DNA of 64,000 nucleotides from Corallium rubrum. Taxonomy: Eukaryota; Cnidaria; Anthozoa; Scleralcyonacea; Coralliidae. Made by a program: the position numbers and the translations under genes. The DNA is taken from NCBI GenBank assembly GCA_964035015.1, contig OZ036007.1:62001-126000 (forward strand), given 5' to 3'. Below are positions 33,332 to 44,501 of this stretch, in pieces. Numbering within the stretch: position 1 is the stretch's first letter; every line of letters starts with the position of its first letter. Under the pieces are notes generated by a model that was given only the letters and a program-made list of their open reading frames with translations, had not been told where the DNA came from and searched no databases.

Positions 33332-33665
33332 CCCGCCCACCCACCGCTTAAGAATAGCACGTTAATACGTGCTCTCACAGGCCGCGGCGCTTATAGATTA
33401 GATATATAACATATATTAGATATTAGATATTGACTGATAACATATGCGTGCGAACATCCGCTCATCTTTCGAGTGGCTATTAGTTTATACTTAGTTTCCT
33501 ATTATGTTGGGTTTGATATCGCCCATAGACATTGGATAATTTGGAAATCCAGAGACGATCTTATGTCAACGAACTGGCTTGTTAATGTTAGTCAAATTAC
33601 TCAATGTAATCCTTGATATATTGTTGATATGGGTTGTTTTGAATAAAAATACAAAGTTTGGGTTT
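33332..33665. other. Spacer between A2 and B2
   Basis: 334 bp, AT-rich, with TTAGATAT repeats near 33395-33430. No coding capacity seen. In PAT-type elements A2 and B2 adjoin, so this spacer may be an insertion or lineage-specific. Confidence 0.5.
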
Positions 33666-34053
33666 GGGGATGAAGCGCTCCTGATTGTCACGTTCAAGCC
33701 CATAGACTCAGCCTATTTATTGTAATTATAGATCAGTCGAATCGTAAGGACTGTCCAACTGTGTGTACGGTTGGTCAGGTTGATGTCTTATAGGCTAGCT
33801 ACCTATTTGGCAGTATATGCGCGTGTGCGTATATATGCGCGTGTGCGCATTAGCAGAGTCCTAATGGGGATTATAACCCCTGGACAACAATCTAGGGCCA
33901 TGTAAGAATGAGTCTGTGGGATGATGCTTGACCATAATTTTACACTATAGAAGTGCTTCCCCCCCAAAAACCCCTTCTCCCACAAAACTGCTGCGTGTGT
34001 GTGTTTATTTGCTCGACATTGCTGTGTTCAATAAAGAACAGCTTTAATCATTA
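33666..34053 (+). repeat. Split direct repeat B2
   Basis: Second copy of B1, ending in ATTA at the right edge of the DIRS-like element. Confidence 0.9.
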
Positions 34054-34860
34054 ATCAAGAATTGAATGTGGCAAGTGAGTGGTTCTCCAATAATAATCTT
34101 ATTCTGAACCCGGATAAGTGTAAAGCTATGGTAATTTCAAATAATACTCGTACGGCCAACGAATTACTGTTTGCATGCAATAGATGGAGAACCAATTCCG
34201 AATGTTGAGTCTTGATCTTCCGGGAACTGTTGTTGAAAAATCTATGTATTTCACAAAACATATTTCAAAGATTGCCAAAAAGGTGGGAAAACAATTAGAT
34301 GTCTTAAATCAATTTAAAAAAATTCTCTCCTGCTCCACAAAGATGTGCCTGTATGAGTCGTTTATTCTCCCACACTTCAGCTACTGTCCGTCTGTCTGGC
34401 AAAACTGTATAAAGGTTGATAGGAACAAATTGGAAAAACTGAACGCGAGAGCCTTGAGATATGCTTATAATGCCTTTGGCACCGATTACCAAGATGTAGC
34501 TAGTCATATTGGCGGCACGTTAGATCGACGTAAACACGAGATCTTAAATATCGTATTCAAGGCACTGAATAATAAATTACCTAGTTATGTTACGAATATG
34601 TTTAAATTGAGAGACAATATTAAGAATTTGAGAGGCACGAACAAATTAGTGTTACCTCAGGTTAACACAACACGTTACGGCCTAAAATCAACAATGAATA
34701 GAGCAAGTAAGGAATGAAATGCCTTATCTGATGGAATTAGGAACATTACAACAGAGAAAAACTTTAAGCCCGCAATTAAAAATTTAAAATTTAATTAATA
34801 ATAACTTGGATTTATTTATATTTTGATAATGTATTACCTAATGTTTTAGTGTTATTATGT
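34054..34860 (+). pseudogene. CR1-like LINE reverse transcriptase, right piece
   Basis: Continues the frame cut at 27036 with ELNVASEWFSNNNLILNPDK, then after a frameshift runs at 34184-34717 through SILPHFSYCPSVW-like and FGTDYQDVASHIGG-like stretches typical of CR1/L2 ORF2 C-termini. The AT-rich 3' end follows to about 34860. Residual homology to the WNAL...NF region sits after the stop at 34717. Confidence 0.8.
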
Positions 34861-34872
34861 ATTAGGATATTT

Positions 34873-34978
34873 AACAGTTATACCATGAGCTCGAGTCGTA
34901 TATGCATGAGCTCATTGCCAACGAGACACTTCGTCGGGTTCATGCATATATACGACGAGAGCGAATGGTATAACTGTT
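34873..34978. repeat. Fold-back hairpin with conserved bulge motifs (H1)
   Basis: Outer arms AACAGTTATACCAT and ATGGTATAACTGTT; inner arms GTCGTATATGCATGA and TTCATGCATATATACGAC. Between outer and inner arms are GAGCTCGA (34887-34894) on the left and GAGAGCGA (34957-34964) on the right, which do not pair. Confidence 0.85.
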
Positions 34979-35742
34979 TTATTATATAGCCAAGCACTAT
35001 ACAAGAGACAAAATTACAGCGAAATGTTTGAAACAACAAACTTCCGGCATAGGCAACTAATACTTCCGCTATGCGTAATGATGCATTCACATAGTTTCTC
35101 GCTGAGCTGTTCGGTAAACAGCTTCGAAATGTTGTATAAATATTGCTCGAGAGGCAAAAACAAATGTGTTAAGCAGATCAACAAAAAAGATTAAAAGGTA
35201 CCTTTATGAGGTCAAAAGGTGGGTCAGTTGTCTATATTAGCGTTGCTGTCGTGAAAGGTTTTGATTTCATAAAAAAATGAAACTGAAACAACTTCGGCAG
35301 TGAAACTAAATTACCTAGTTGGTTGTTTTTGAAAAAGAACATGCTTTTTAGTACCACTCCAAATGCATATCTAAATCAAAAAAGTTTCTTTACTGGTGAT
35401 CTCCTACGAAATGTGTGTTGTAAGCTTGATTTTAACCGTGAGTTTCTTTGTTTGGCAACAAATTAATATCAACCCGTTAATTTAGTCGGGTTTTTGAAGT
35501 AAAAAGACGTAATTTAAATTGTGTAATTTTTAATGTATTTTTACACAATCTTGTTTTTTTATACATTGGTTTGAGGGTGTTGTTTTGCTGTATAAAAATC
35601 CGTCAATTTCAACTCTTTTCGGCAGTTTAAAAAAACATGCCGCCATCTTGTTTTTCCTCTACTAGCAGGATATGAGCTGATAGCCTGGTAGTAGGGAACC
35701 AATCAGATTACGCAAAAGCTCATATCCGATAGCATGCTATTT
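34979..35742. other. AT-rich interval between hairpins
   Basis: No gene, RNA or transposon end recognised. Contains a CCAATCAGATTACG word and poly-T tracts. Short ORFs only. Confidence 0.4.
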
Positions 35743-35849
35743 AACAATTAGATTATGAGCTCGAAATTTCTATGAGTGAATAGTTGACGAGAGCGGAGCT
35801 CGAGTCAACTATCATCTCATAGAAATTGAGAGCGAATAATCTAATTGTT
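35743..35849. repeat. Fold-back hairpin with conserved bulge motifs (H2)
   Basis: Outer arms AACAATTAGATTAT/ATAATCTAATTGTT, then GAGCTCGA (35757-35764) left and GAGAGCGA (35828-35835) right. Middle arms AATTTCTATGAG/CTCATAGAAATT, inner arms ATAGTTGAC/GTCAACTAT, and a central loop GAGAGCGGAGCTCGA repeating both motifs in reverse order. Confidence 0.85.
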
Positions 35850-35850
35850 T

Positions 35851-36099
35851 TAGTAGAAACTAACTTGTGTACCTTAATTCTTCCAAATTATTTCAAAAAA
35901 CGAAGCATAACCATTGTTTCTGTGCGAAAACCAAGGCAAAACAATCTGTCACTCCTCGTGTCCTCCATGTTGTTTTACTGCATGGCCGCGCGAGTACTGG
36001 TACTCAATTTGCTACTCGCTATCTATTGACGAATAGATATCGAGTAGAGTAGCCAATCAGATTGCAGCATTTGCAATAGAATACCAGTAAGTTTCTACT
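35851..36099. repeat. Inverted-repeat element with nested hairpin (H3)
   Basis: Outer arms AGTAGAAACT (35851-35860) and AGTTTCTACT (36090-36099). Near the middle CTACTCGCTATCTATT pairs with AATAGATATCGAGTAG around GACG (near 36011-36046). It begins directly after H2. Confidence 0.65.
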
Positions 36100-36153
36100 A
36101 AATAATATTAGATATAACATGTTATTTATTTCTAAATTTCTCAGCGTATTATA

Positions 36154-36274
36154 CAATTATTGGATGAGGTTGAGCATGATATCAAGAATTATCGAAGCCG
36201 AAGGCTGGGGCAGATAACACAAACAGAGGCCTTGATAATTCCTGATACCATGCGATAACCGAATTCAATAATTG
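36154..36274. repeat. Fold-back hairpin (H4)
   Basis: Outer arms CAATTATTG/CAATAATTG; inner arms GCATGATATCAAGAATTATC and its near complement at about 36232-36253. The unpaired segments GATGAGGTTGA and GATAACCGAAT correspond in position to the bulges of H1 and H2. Confidence 0.7.
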
Positions 36275-36779
36275 TTTTATCATACAATTATAAATGTAGA
36301 AGCCTTTAGAAAGTTTTTACAAAGTTAGATAAAAATACTAAATATTCATACCGTCGTCAGTTCGAGGTTCGCTAACTTTTCTCGCTTTCAAATACAATTT
36401 TCTCTTTCAAACACTGCTTTAAACTCTAACAGCTGTATGTGTAGCTCGCTTGTTTTTTCTTGGTGGTTTTAGCGTCAACAAAACGTGCCAAATCCACCGG
36501 ATTAATCTGCTTCTGATCTTCACTCCTAAGGACGGCCGCCATGTTTGTTTTGTTCAAACCACTGACCAGCGCGTCATAGCTACAGATAATTTTTGATATT
36601 TTGTAGGTGGCAAGACATCATCAAGAATTGTCTGTAGGTTTTTAGCCAATCACAGTTGAGATTGTATCAGTATTGTGCAATAATAGCATGTATTTGCATG
36701 CTAGAGGCCTAACCAGCTTCATTAATCCGAGGTACAGTAAAATAATAGACGGACGGCCAAGCATCCAAAATATTACTGT
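36275..36779. other. Unassigned interval
   Basis: No coding feature or transposon end recognised. A GGACGGCCGCCATGTTTG stretch near 36530 is GC-rich but leads to no convincing frame. Confidence 0.35.
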
Positions 36780-38583
36780 TGATGGCATTCTTTGTTACAA
36801 GCAGGCAACCACGCTAGATCGTATCGGATAGTGTTTACTTTGAAGGTTTGGGGGGTTGCCATCCGTAATTCGGGATTTCAATATAAAAATTTGGAGTTTT
36901 CTGAAAGCACACTACGGCTTTGAAGTTCCGCTTTGACGACAGATGGGTTTTTGGTGGAGCAATGAAATGAGTCCTAATGTTTTACGACGATTGGCTACTG
37001 TTTTCGGTCATCCAATCAGCGCGCGTAAAGTTTCGGATGTCATAATTCGCATCAGCCACAATGACAAACAAACAAGAAACGTGGCGTGGATACACCTAAA
37101 TTTGAACACAACACCTCGAAAAAAGGCGACAAGAAGGTAAACTTGTAAAGTTTTATAATTGTTTTGGATCTGGTAGCTACGGTAAAGTCCTTTATATATT
37201 AAGGGCTACAGTTGGTTTTGGTAATTTGCTGATACAACCATAATATATTTCCTTTTTATAAAGCAAAGCAGTCGTCCCGTGTTGCTCTGAACTTGAACAT
37301 CATCAGAGTCAGAGCTAGCGAACCAAACTGAGTTGTTGTTCCTTATGACTTACCACTTAAATATAAATATTAACCTCGGACGTGGTAAATGTGTGTACTG
37401 TCTTTAAGTTTTATATTTTATTCTGATTTCGTTTAACAATAGTAGTTTACCGTATTTGTGTTCGCTATTGTATAAAGCTTATAATTATTTTGAAAAGTGC
37501 TGTCTAGTATCGAGAGGTTGGCCTTCTTGAGAAATAGTTTGATGTTTATGAATTCTTGTTGATTTCCTAATCCAAGCAGAGAAGTAGTTATCTTCAGTAC
37601 AGATGAGAGAAGCTTCTTTCCAAATAATTTTGTGGTCCGTTGCCCAGATGTATTTGGCAGCAGAAGATTTTTCACAGCGACTATATTTTGAACAACAACC
37701 GAGATGCATGTTCTCTTCCAGACATTTGGCCAATTTTCCCGTGTTTTGGTTGAAAGCCAGAGTTAGTTATTCAGATAGTCCATGAAATTAGAGATTCTTG
37801 TCTGTCTGTATAGCATAGCCAAGTGTTGAAAGTATACACTGCTGTCAAAAGTTTGGTTTGGTGTGCCAGATCGTTGCTTAGATCGTTGCTTCCAAAGACT
37901 TGAGTTTTTTGTTTGGGTTAGGTCATCAAAATAATCTCGTTTGGTGGCACTTGAATCGCTGGATCACTCGGGTACGGTAAACTGTAAAATTTCCAAATAT
38001 TCAAACAAATTCGTCTTCTGTTGCCAAACACAATTGAAGAATGAATCACAAATTCTCTGCAAACAAGCTTCATTCATTTGCAACCTGTCAACCCCACTTC
38101 AACAATAAAATAGCAAATATAACTTACGATATTGTAATAATATATTATTACAATAAACGCTTGAATATATCTACAATCTTATACAAACTTTCAGTTGTTG
38201 TCGTTTTGCCTTCTTGCAATAACATAGCCTGATTTCTCTCAATATAAAAACTTGGGAGTTGAATATTCAGATCGAATATAATTTGCATGAAATGCGCCGG
38301 TATCAATGTGCCGGGGGGGCTTGTTTTGCCATTCGCGTGTTCTCATTGGCTATGTAATTATAACCTGGCCAATCACAAGAAAGTACGGGTACTTAAATTG
38401 TTGCTAGGGAAACCGAACTTGGTATTTTCAATCCAGCTCGTAGCGCGTGAAATAGCTGTAGAAAACCTCAAAATTTTCACATAAAAACGCCGAAACTCGG
38501 ATGGCAACCGGCCTAGTCGTCTTTGTCGAAGTCTAAGCTACATTTCTGTGGTGGTTGCCTGCTTGTAACACGAAATGCCATCA
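36780..38583. mobile_element. Long-TIR element, unclassified
   Basis: TGATGGCATT...GTTACAAGCAGGCAACCAC (36780-36813) is inverted at 38551-38583, and a second inner block GGTTGCCATCCG (36854-36865) pairs with CGGATGGCAACC (38498-38509). The 1.8-kb interior has short ORFs only. 36943-37140 ends near a possible donor (AGAAG|GTAAAC) but is not recognised. Target duplication not clear. Confidence 0.6.
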
Positions 38584-39112
38584 AAGGTGTTTTCCAGGCA
38601 CTTTTATTGAGGTTGGCCGGCCGTCTATAAAGCTAAGTTGGTCACATATCGGAGTAGTAAGTACTAACCGCACTCGACCAGGCTTAACTTCAGCGGTGAG
38701 AGGCAGCGCGCTAACAGCTTGTGTCACCCATGCCTCCCACTTGCTCCCAACTTGACTTTCTAGCTCAGTCAGTAGTTGGTACAGCGTTGAACTAGCAAAA
38801 TCTATCACTACAGTACATGCAATTCACCTTTTTCTCTAAACGGAGAAGTTTTCTTATAATATTTTTAAGACAGATATACCTGGAATATATGTAGAGCAAG
38901 ATTCCACCACCTTGCAGCCAGTACTTGGCTCACTTCCTTCTTCATCTGTTTCGTTTAGCATACTAAAATTAATGAAAAACAACAGTAAGTCAGTAAAGTG
39001 CATGTGTACATTTACTAATTCTGAAGCTCTATCTTTTCAAACGCCAATACTATCCTCACCAATTAATTCTTTGAAAGTTTGCATGATGACAAATGGTAAC
39101 AAAAGCAAGAAT
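38584..39112. other. Unassigned interval
   Basis: No feature recognised. Short overlapping ORFs on both strands near 38555-38808 are not convincing. Confidence 0.35.
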
Positions 39113-39225
39113 TTGTGGAAACATCACATTTGTTTTTCTTTGCTGAGGTTTTGACCTTTGCTCTGATGAAGGTCTGAATCAATAGGTGAAAAGCTCAGCA
39201 ATAAATAATAAACGCGGTGTTTCTA
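39113..39225. ncRNA. Hammerhead-like motif, inverted dimer (degraded)
   Basis: On the plus strand CTGATGA (39163-39169) is followed by a loop region and GAAAA (39188-39192), with closing arms TTGCT (39158-39162) and AGCAA (39197-39201). The CTGATGA...GAAA order is the hammerhead ribozyme core, but stem II is mismatched here. The preceding 39113-39155 is an inverted partial copy of the same sequence. A better-preserved relative is at 58569-58612 (minus). Confidence 0.45.
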
Positions 39226-39389
39226 ATAATTCTCGCTTTTATTACTATCCTCACCATCTAAGCTAATAAGCTTGCTCCCATGTATCTGAGCGTTCACACA
39301 TCCCTTTAAGATCTGGCCAAAATTTTAGTACTTTTACGTGTAGAACGGAGAAGTTTAAGAGTTCTTATTTTCCCCTTCTACAGTTAGTT

Positions 39390-39680
39390 TATGGAATTCT
39401 CTTGCACTGTAGATATTAAAAATTCAACTTCACTGCCATCTTTCAAAGTAAAAATGCGGAAATTATTTTTTTTCCGTTAAGTTATAAGAAGCTATTTGAT
39501 TTTTCTCTGACTAGAAAAGCTTTGGTTTTACACACAAGATTAGGACTAGGTTTTTGCGCTCTCAATGATTATCTGTATAAAATTAATTGTTGCAATTCAC
39601 CTACATGTATCTGTGGAATCGATAAGGAAACTGTAAAGCATTACTTTTTTGTGTGTCCCGGTTTTATGCATGAAGCGGGG
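39390..39680 (+). pseudogene. LINE ORF2 C-terminal fragment
   Basis: Degenerate frames read WNSLALYVDIKN, FDFSLTRKALVL and a Cys/His tail (CNSPTCICGIDKETVKHYFF, then VCPGF). This is the usual end of CR1/Jockey-like ORF2. Several frame breaks. Confidence 0.6.
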
Positions 39681-39690
39681 TGTTAATTAT

Positions 39691-40081
39691 TGAAACTTGC
39701 TACTGTATATAGCGTATTCACAACAGCAAAAGTGATCAATAGCTATTAAAACTCAGTATCTCTCTTTTTACTATTTAATATATATTTATTCTGGAGCTGT
39801 GCCCCTAAAGCAAAATGCTTATCTAAGGGGTTAACCTACAAAAAGGCAGGAACACATGCACACATAACAAAATTACAGACAAAAATAAATATTGGCTAAA
39901 CAATAGTGAGGGAGAAACGATCAGTACTCAACTTTTGAACAGTACGAAACATATTACAATTATCTTCATAACTTAAATCTGCAGAGCCATTTAAAATATA
40001 ATGAAGTTGTACAATATCGCCACTTGCTAAGTAAGAATCTAATGGAAATTACTAAGAATTTTTCAAGCTTCTTCACTTTGG
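39691..40081. other. LINE-like 3' sequence or unassigned
   Basis: No coding content. 39775-39860 (minus) resembles a LINE 3' UTR with an AT-rich end, but this is weak. Confidence 0.3.
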
Positions 40082-40114
40082 ATTATATTTCAAACACAGA
40101 AGCTCGATATAACA

Positions 40115-40558
40115 ATGCTTTATTCTCCGCATCCGGGAGGAAAATACCCTCCCAAGCACGGGGAGCAACCTCCAGAACAGCCGCGAGATAGTTCGAGAGA
40201 AAAACGTCCGGTGAACGATCCACCGAGTAAAAATGTGACACCCAAAGACCGCTCGGCGGTCATGGGAAAAAAACGGAGGAAGACCTCTAAACGACCGAAA
40301 TCACACAAACGGTCTAAACGAAGTAAGTTTTCTCGCTCCTTTTCTACTTCTTCGGACAGTGATGAGCAAAGTGACAGCAGTCCATCCGATACCGCCACTT
40401 CCTCGGATGCCTCGGAGTCGGGCACGAACGATATCCGTAAGTCAGACTTTGTGGCGAAAATACATGAAAAAACGGTTTCGCGACATATTGTTGAATTCGC
40501 TGCAATGGCAGCTTTCCAAGGTCTTAAAAAATCCGAGTGGAAAAATATCTTGAAGTAA
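40115..40558 (+). CDS. DIRS-like gag N-terminal region
   Basis: 147 residues: Pro-rich start, a Lys/Arg-rich nuclear-type stretch (KKRRKTSKRPKSHKRSKRSK, about residues 52-71), a Ser/Asp-rich acidic run, and the C-terminal block FQGLKKSEWKNILK. Past the stop, the reading LPQYFSSGGFSNRY in another frame (near 40605) looks like further gag. The frame starts inside the left inverted repeat, as in DIRS-1 type elements. Function: presumed capsid-like nucleic-acid binding. Truncated. Confidence 0.6.
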   Translation: MLYSPHPGGKYPPKHGEQPPEQPRDSSREKRPVNDPPSKNVTPKDRSAVMGKKRRKTSKRPKSHKRSKRSKFSRSFSTSSDSDEQSDSSPSDTATSSDASESGTNDIRKSDFVAKIHEKTVSRHIVEFAAMAAFQGLKKSEWKNILK

Positions 40559-40645
40559 GCTCCAGTTCCCTTCCATGCCGATACAGCAGCCACTCCCATA
40601 CAGCTGCCTCAGTATTTCAGCTCTGGAGGCTTTAGCAACAGATAC

Positions 40646-40858
40646 AAAATTTTAGACCGCTGTCACTACTTTCTATACTTTCAAAGATTGTAGAGAAACA
40701 CGTCTTCTCTTATTATCAATATCTAAAAAGCCATAATTTGCTATCTGATTATCAGCATGGCTTTCGAAAAAACCATTCATGCGAAACTATCCTTGCATTA
40801 ATACACGAAAATCTAATCCGTAACATTGAACTAGATCCCAAGGATAGTGCAAAGTTTC
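40646..40858 (+). pseudogene. CR1/L2-like LINE RT, left fragment
   Basis: Codes RPLSLLSILSKIVEKHVFS and LLSDYQHGFRKNHSCETILA, RT blocks 1-2 of a CR1/L2-like LINE. It continues at about 42094 after a 1.2-kb interruption. Confidence 0.75.
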
Positions 40859-42093
40859 TAGTAATAACAATTTTTGCCATGTGTACAGACAGAGCTGCCA
40901 GCCCCGCAACCTGCCAGCCCATTTTCTTGCCCAAGTTAATTTAATACAAGCGAAAACTCAGACAAACAACCCAAAATAGAATCTCGAGGGATTCTTAAAG
41001 AGTCATTTTCTCTTGAAGAATGCAAAAATTATAAACTCCGACAAACATGAATACTGACGTCTTTTGTGCCCTTCACTATTGTTTTCCGGTCTGTTTAATA
41101 ACATCAAGATATTTTTAAACTCCTCGAAATTTTTGCACAAAAAGCTTGGCGCATCACACGAATTCCGATACTAATACGTACCGACGTACCGTGTGACGTC
41201 CAGTCAATCCAGATCAAAATTGACTAAAATTTGTCAAGTGGATGTCAAGATAAGTAAGTTTTTGTTGCCTTCACAAATTACTCTTACGCCTGATGATTAT
41301 GTTGCTAGCTTCACGTTATGTAGCTTGCGAATCGTCTGAAGTACAGATACAAGTAGAACTAAACATTCATGTTTACTATATGGCCAGGGTTCTTCGTACA
41401 GTTGCCTATTGAACGCCAAATCAAAATGCGAAGACAGTCTACGATCTCCAGTATACAGAATTTGTTACTGAGCTGAAAATATAACAGACACGAACCAACA
41501 ACACCTCTACAAACCGACTTCACAACATCGTCAACATGCCACACCATATTAAAGTTAAATATAAAGCTTTTAATATTTATTCGCACCTTTGACCTTCCGC
41601 TAGGCAGACAGTAAATCCGTTCGCCCAGACCATATTTAATTAGCCATGCACTAAAGCGTAGAAATTCGTTGTTTCGAGAAGAAAAATCGATCACTCCTTT
41701 ACGTTTTCTCCGCCATTTTCTCCATATTCGCCAGTCGCAAACAAAACCACGCGTGCGCAGTGGTATTCTAATATATTCCGGGGGGAAACTTCTCTCATTC
41801 TTGGTATATTAAGATAAACACGTCTTTCAAGAAATATCCATAGATAAGGTACAAACCTGTCTGTTATCGCTGTTTATAGGGCTTACGAGCTTTAAGCGAC
41901 ATAAATATTTGTCGTCTATGAAAGACTGATACTAGTGTTTCACATTTTCACTGGTTTTAGGCTTTCAACTACGACAAGTATGCATGTCGTTAAATCTGGT
42001 AAGTTTACCCCCCGGAAAGTTTACACTATGTATCTATGTATCTATGTATCTATGTATCTATGTATCGTGTGAACTTTCGCCACTCACAATACT
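40859..42093. other. Insertion in the LINE fragment, content unknown
   Basis: GCAAAGTTTC occurs at both edges (40849-40858 and 42094-42103) and looks like a target duplication. The right edge has (TATCTATG)n (42027-42065), as a retroposon tail would on the plus strand. The interior holds no recognised protein. A minus-strand ORF (41359-41694) is not convincing. Confidence 0.45.
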
Positions 42094-43200
42094 GCAAAGT
42101 TTCTGTGAAACTTTGCACTAAAAAGGAGAAATAAATGCAATGATGTTACTTGATTTTTCGAAGGCATTTGACATAGTTGATCATGCATGAAATACTACTA
42201 AAGAAAATTTCTATGTACGGAATCACTGAATTAACTTTACAATGGTTTCAAAGCTATGTTGAAAATCGGATGCAACAAGTCAAATACAAAAATGCCCTGT
42301 CATAGCCATTGAAAATTGAGAGTGGAGTTCCCCAAGGATCAATACTTGGACCTTTGCTATTCTTAATCTATATTAATGATCTCTCTCTATGTTTAAAACA
42401 AACATCACAATACTCGTTTGCTGACGATACTACATTGTTAGCAAACTCTAGTAACACAAGTCACCTGACTACAATTATCAATAATGAACTATTAGAAACC
42501 TCAAATTGGGCAAGCAATAACACAATGATATTGAATGGCAAAAAAACTAAATCAATGACAATATACTCCAAAAGAAAATACACTGATAACCTGAAAATGA
42601 AATATCAACTACAAAACAAAAATATAGAAGAAGTAAAGAGTGCAAAATTATTAGGTATTTACTTTGATTCACATGTACAATGGGAGCCACATGTTTCCTA
42701 TATCCACAAAATAATATCAAGTCGATTATATTTATTGAAAAGAGTTCGAGATTATTTACCAATTGAAGCACGAAAAACATATTATTCTGCATTAATTTAT
42801 CCTCATTTATTATACTGCTCAACACTTTGGGGCAATTGTTCAAATGAACTTTTGCATGACATATTAAAACTTCAAAAGAGAGCCGAACGTATAATATATG
42901 GAGTATCCTATGATACACCATCAGTAAACCTATTTCGTCAACTAAAATGGTTACCCATTTATAATATTATCAAAATGAAAAAACTATTGTTTGTTTTTTG
43001 TGCATTAAAGAAAATAGCACCTGTAGAGGTATCACTATTGTTCCAAAAGACTAATGGTGTAATTAATAATTCAACACGGTCTTCACAAACTGATATTAAA
43101 GTATGAAAAGTAAAAACCGAAAAATCCAAATCTAAAATAACCTACAGCGGAGCTACTCTCTATAATTCGCTTCCAATATACCTAAAAGAACAGTGATACC
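42094..43200 (+). pseudogene. CR1/L2-like LINE RT, right fragment
   Basis: Starts with MLLDFSKAFDIVDH (motif A, broken by a frameshift near 42187). From 42309 an open frame runs SGVPQGSILGPLLFLIYIND, FADDTTLLA (catalytic box), then ILNGKKTKSM and a long C-terminal region to 43106. After the stop, GATLYNSLPIYLKE marks the eroded end. Internally open over 265 codons but not functional. Confidence 0.85.
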
Positions 43201-43409
43201 ACATTCAAATACAAACTGAAAGAATTTTTTCTGACTGGTTGATGAGGTTGATCATCTAGAGGACCTTTCCTGCAATAAATGTAAACATGTTGTCCGATGT
43301 AATGGCAACTCGATGTAATTGTATTTTAAAAAAAACTGTAAATAGATTAGTTATCATTAGCTGATGTAATTTGCTTCTGAATCCTCCGGGGGAAATATAT
43401 CCTTTAATC

Positions 43410-44412
43410 GAGAATCAAACCTTGCATGCCGTGTGGCATGTATCCAACAATATCTGCAATCGGAAGGCATTTGTGAGGACGCTTCCAAACTCATTTTGCA
43501 GCTTGGAGGCCAGGCACAAACTCAGTTTATAACTCCGCCTGGAAGAAGTGGCAAAGCTGGTGTATCGAACGGCGAATTGATTCATTTCGCCCCACTTTGG
43601 CAAATATAACCAGTTTCTCAGCTTATTCTTTTAATCAGGGTTTGGAATATAGAGCGATAAATACATATCGCTCGGCGCTGTCCGGAGTGCTCCCTCCAAT
43701 CGCTGGTTTTGCGATTGGTCAGCACCCAATGGTTATACGGTCACTAAAGGGAATCCTACATTTAAGACCGGCAACGCCTCGGTACCAACATTCTTGGTAC
43801 GTAAATTTGGTGCTAGATTATTTATGTTCGTTACCAAAAAATTATGATCTATCTCTCAAACTGCTAACGCATAAGATGTCGATGTTGCTCGCTCTTAGGG
43901 CTCCAAAGCGTACATCAGAGCTTAAACTTCTCGACATACGTTTTAAGAGCTCCCTGCCTGGAGGAGTCGACTTTAAATTGCCTGGAATCACCAAAACCTG
44001 TTCGAGCATAACTTCCTTTTTCTTTGCAAAGTGCGACGAGAATGAGAATCTTTGCGTTATTCGTTGTTTTCAGGCTTACCTTAAGCGGACAGAGACATTT
44101 CGGCCCAATAGTGACTCTGAGACCCCAAATCAACTTCTCGTCAGTTACCATATACCTCACCGACTACTTAAGGCTTGTTCTATTGCACGTTGGATCAAAG
44201 CGGTTCTAGGTAGCGCAGGAATCGACACAAACATTTTCAAAGCCGTTCTACAAGATCGGCATCGACCTGGAAAGCGCGGGAAAGTGGGGTATCTTTAAAG
44301 GAGGTTATAAGAATGGCTGATTGGTCGAGTCCTTCTACATTTATACGTTTTTGTTATCGTCCAAGTTTTAGCGCTTCTTATGCTAGGACTGTTCTTACGG
44401 GCCCTAAGTAAG
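43410..44412 (+). pseudogene. DIRS-type tyrosine recombinase, frameshifted
   Basis: The N-terminal block SWRPGTNSVYNSAWKKWQSW (near 43504) is in one frame. An open frame at 43597-44298 covers INTYRSALSGVLPP, LALRAPKRTSELKLLDIR (first catalytic Arg region) and ARWIKAVLGSAGIDTNIFKA. The histidine/arginine box is damaged near 44250-44300. In another frame VIRMADWSSPSTFIRFCYRP supplies the nucleophile tyrosine. This enzyme class inserts DIRS circles without target duplication. Confidence 0.85.
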
Positions 44413-44501
44413 CGTTTTTATGTTTTATAGTGGTTTAACTTGGTTTTACTTTTAGCTTTAAACAAGAATTGTTATATCGAGTTTCTGTGTTTGAAATATA
44501 A

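Larger units (their letters stand above)
27037..34053 (+). mobile_element. DIRS/PAT-like element with split direct repeats, carrying a LINE
   Basis: Order: A1 (27038-27419), gag/RT/RNase H/recombinase remnants (27441-29648), B1 (29793-30180), LINE (30183-32950), A2 (32953-33331), spacer, B2 (33666-34053). A1 matches A2 and B1 matches B2, the split-direct-repeat plan of PAT-type tyrosine-recombinase retroelements. It has no ordinary target duplication. The outer edges share ATTA (27035-27038 and 34050-34053), as expected for recombinase-mediated insertion. The element interrupts a CR1-like LINE in frame. Confidence 0.85.
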
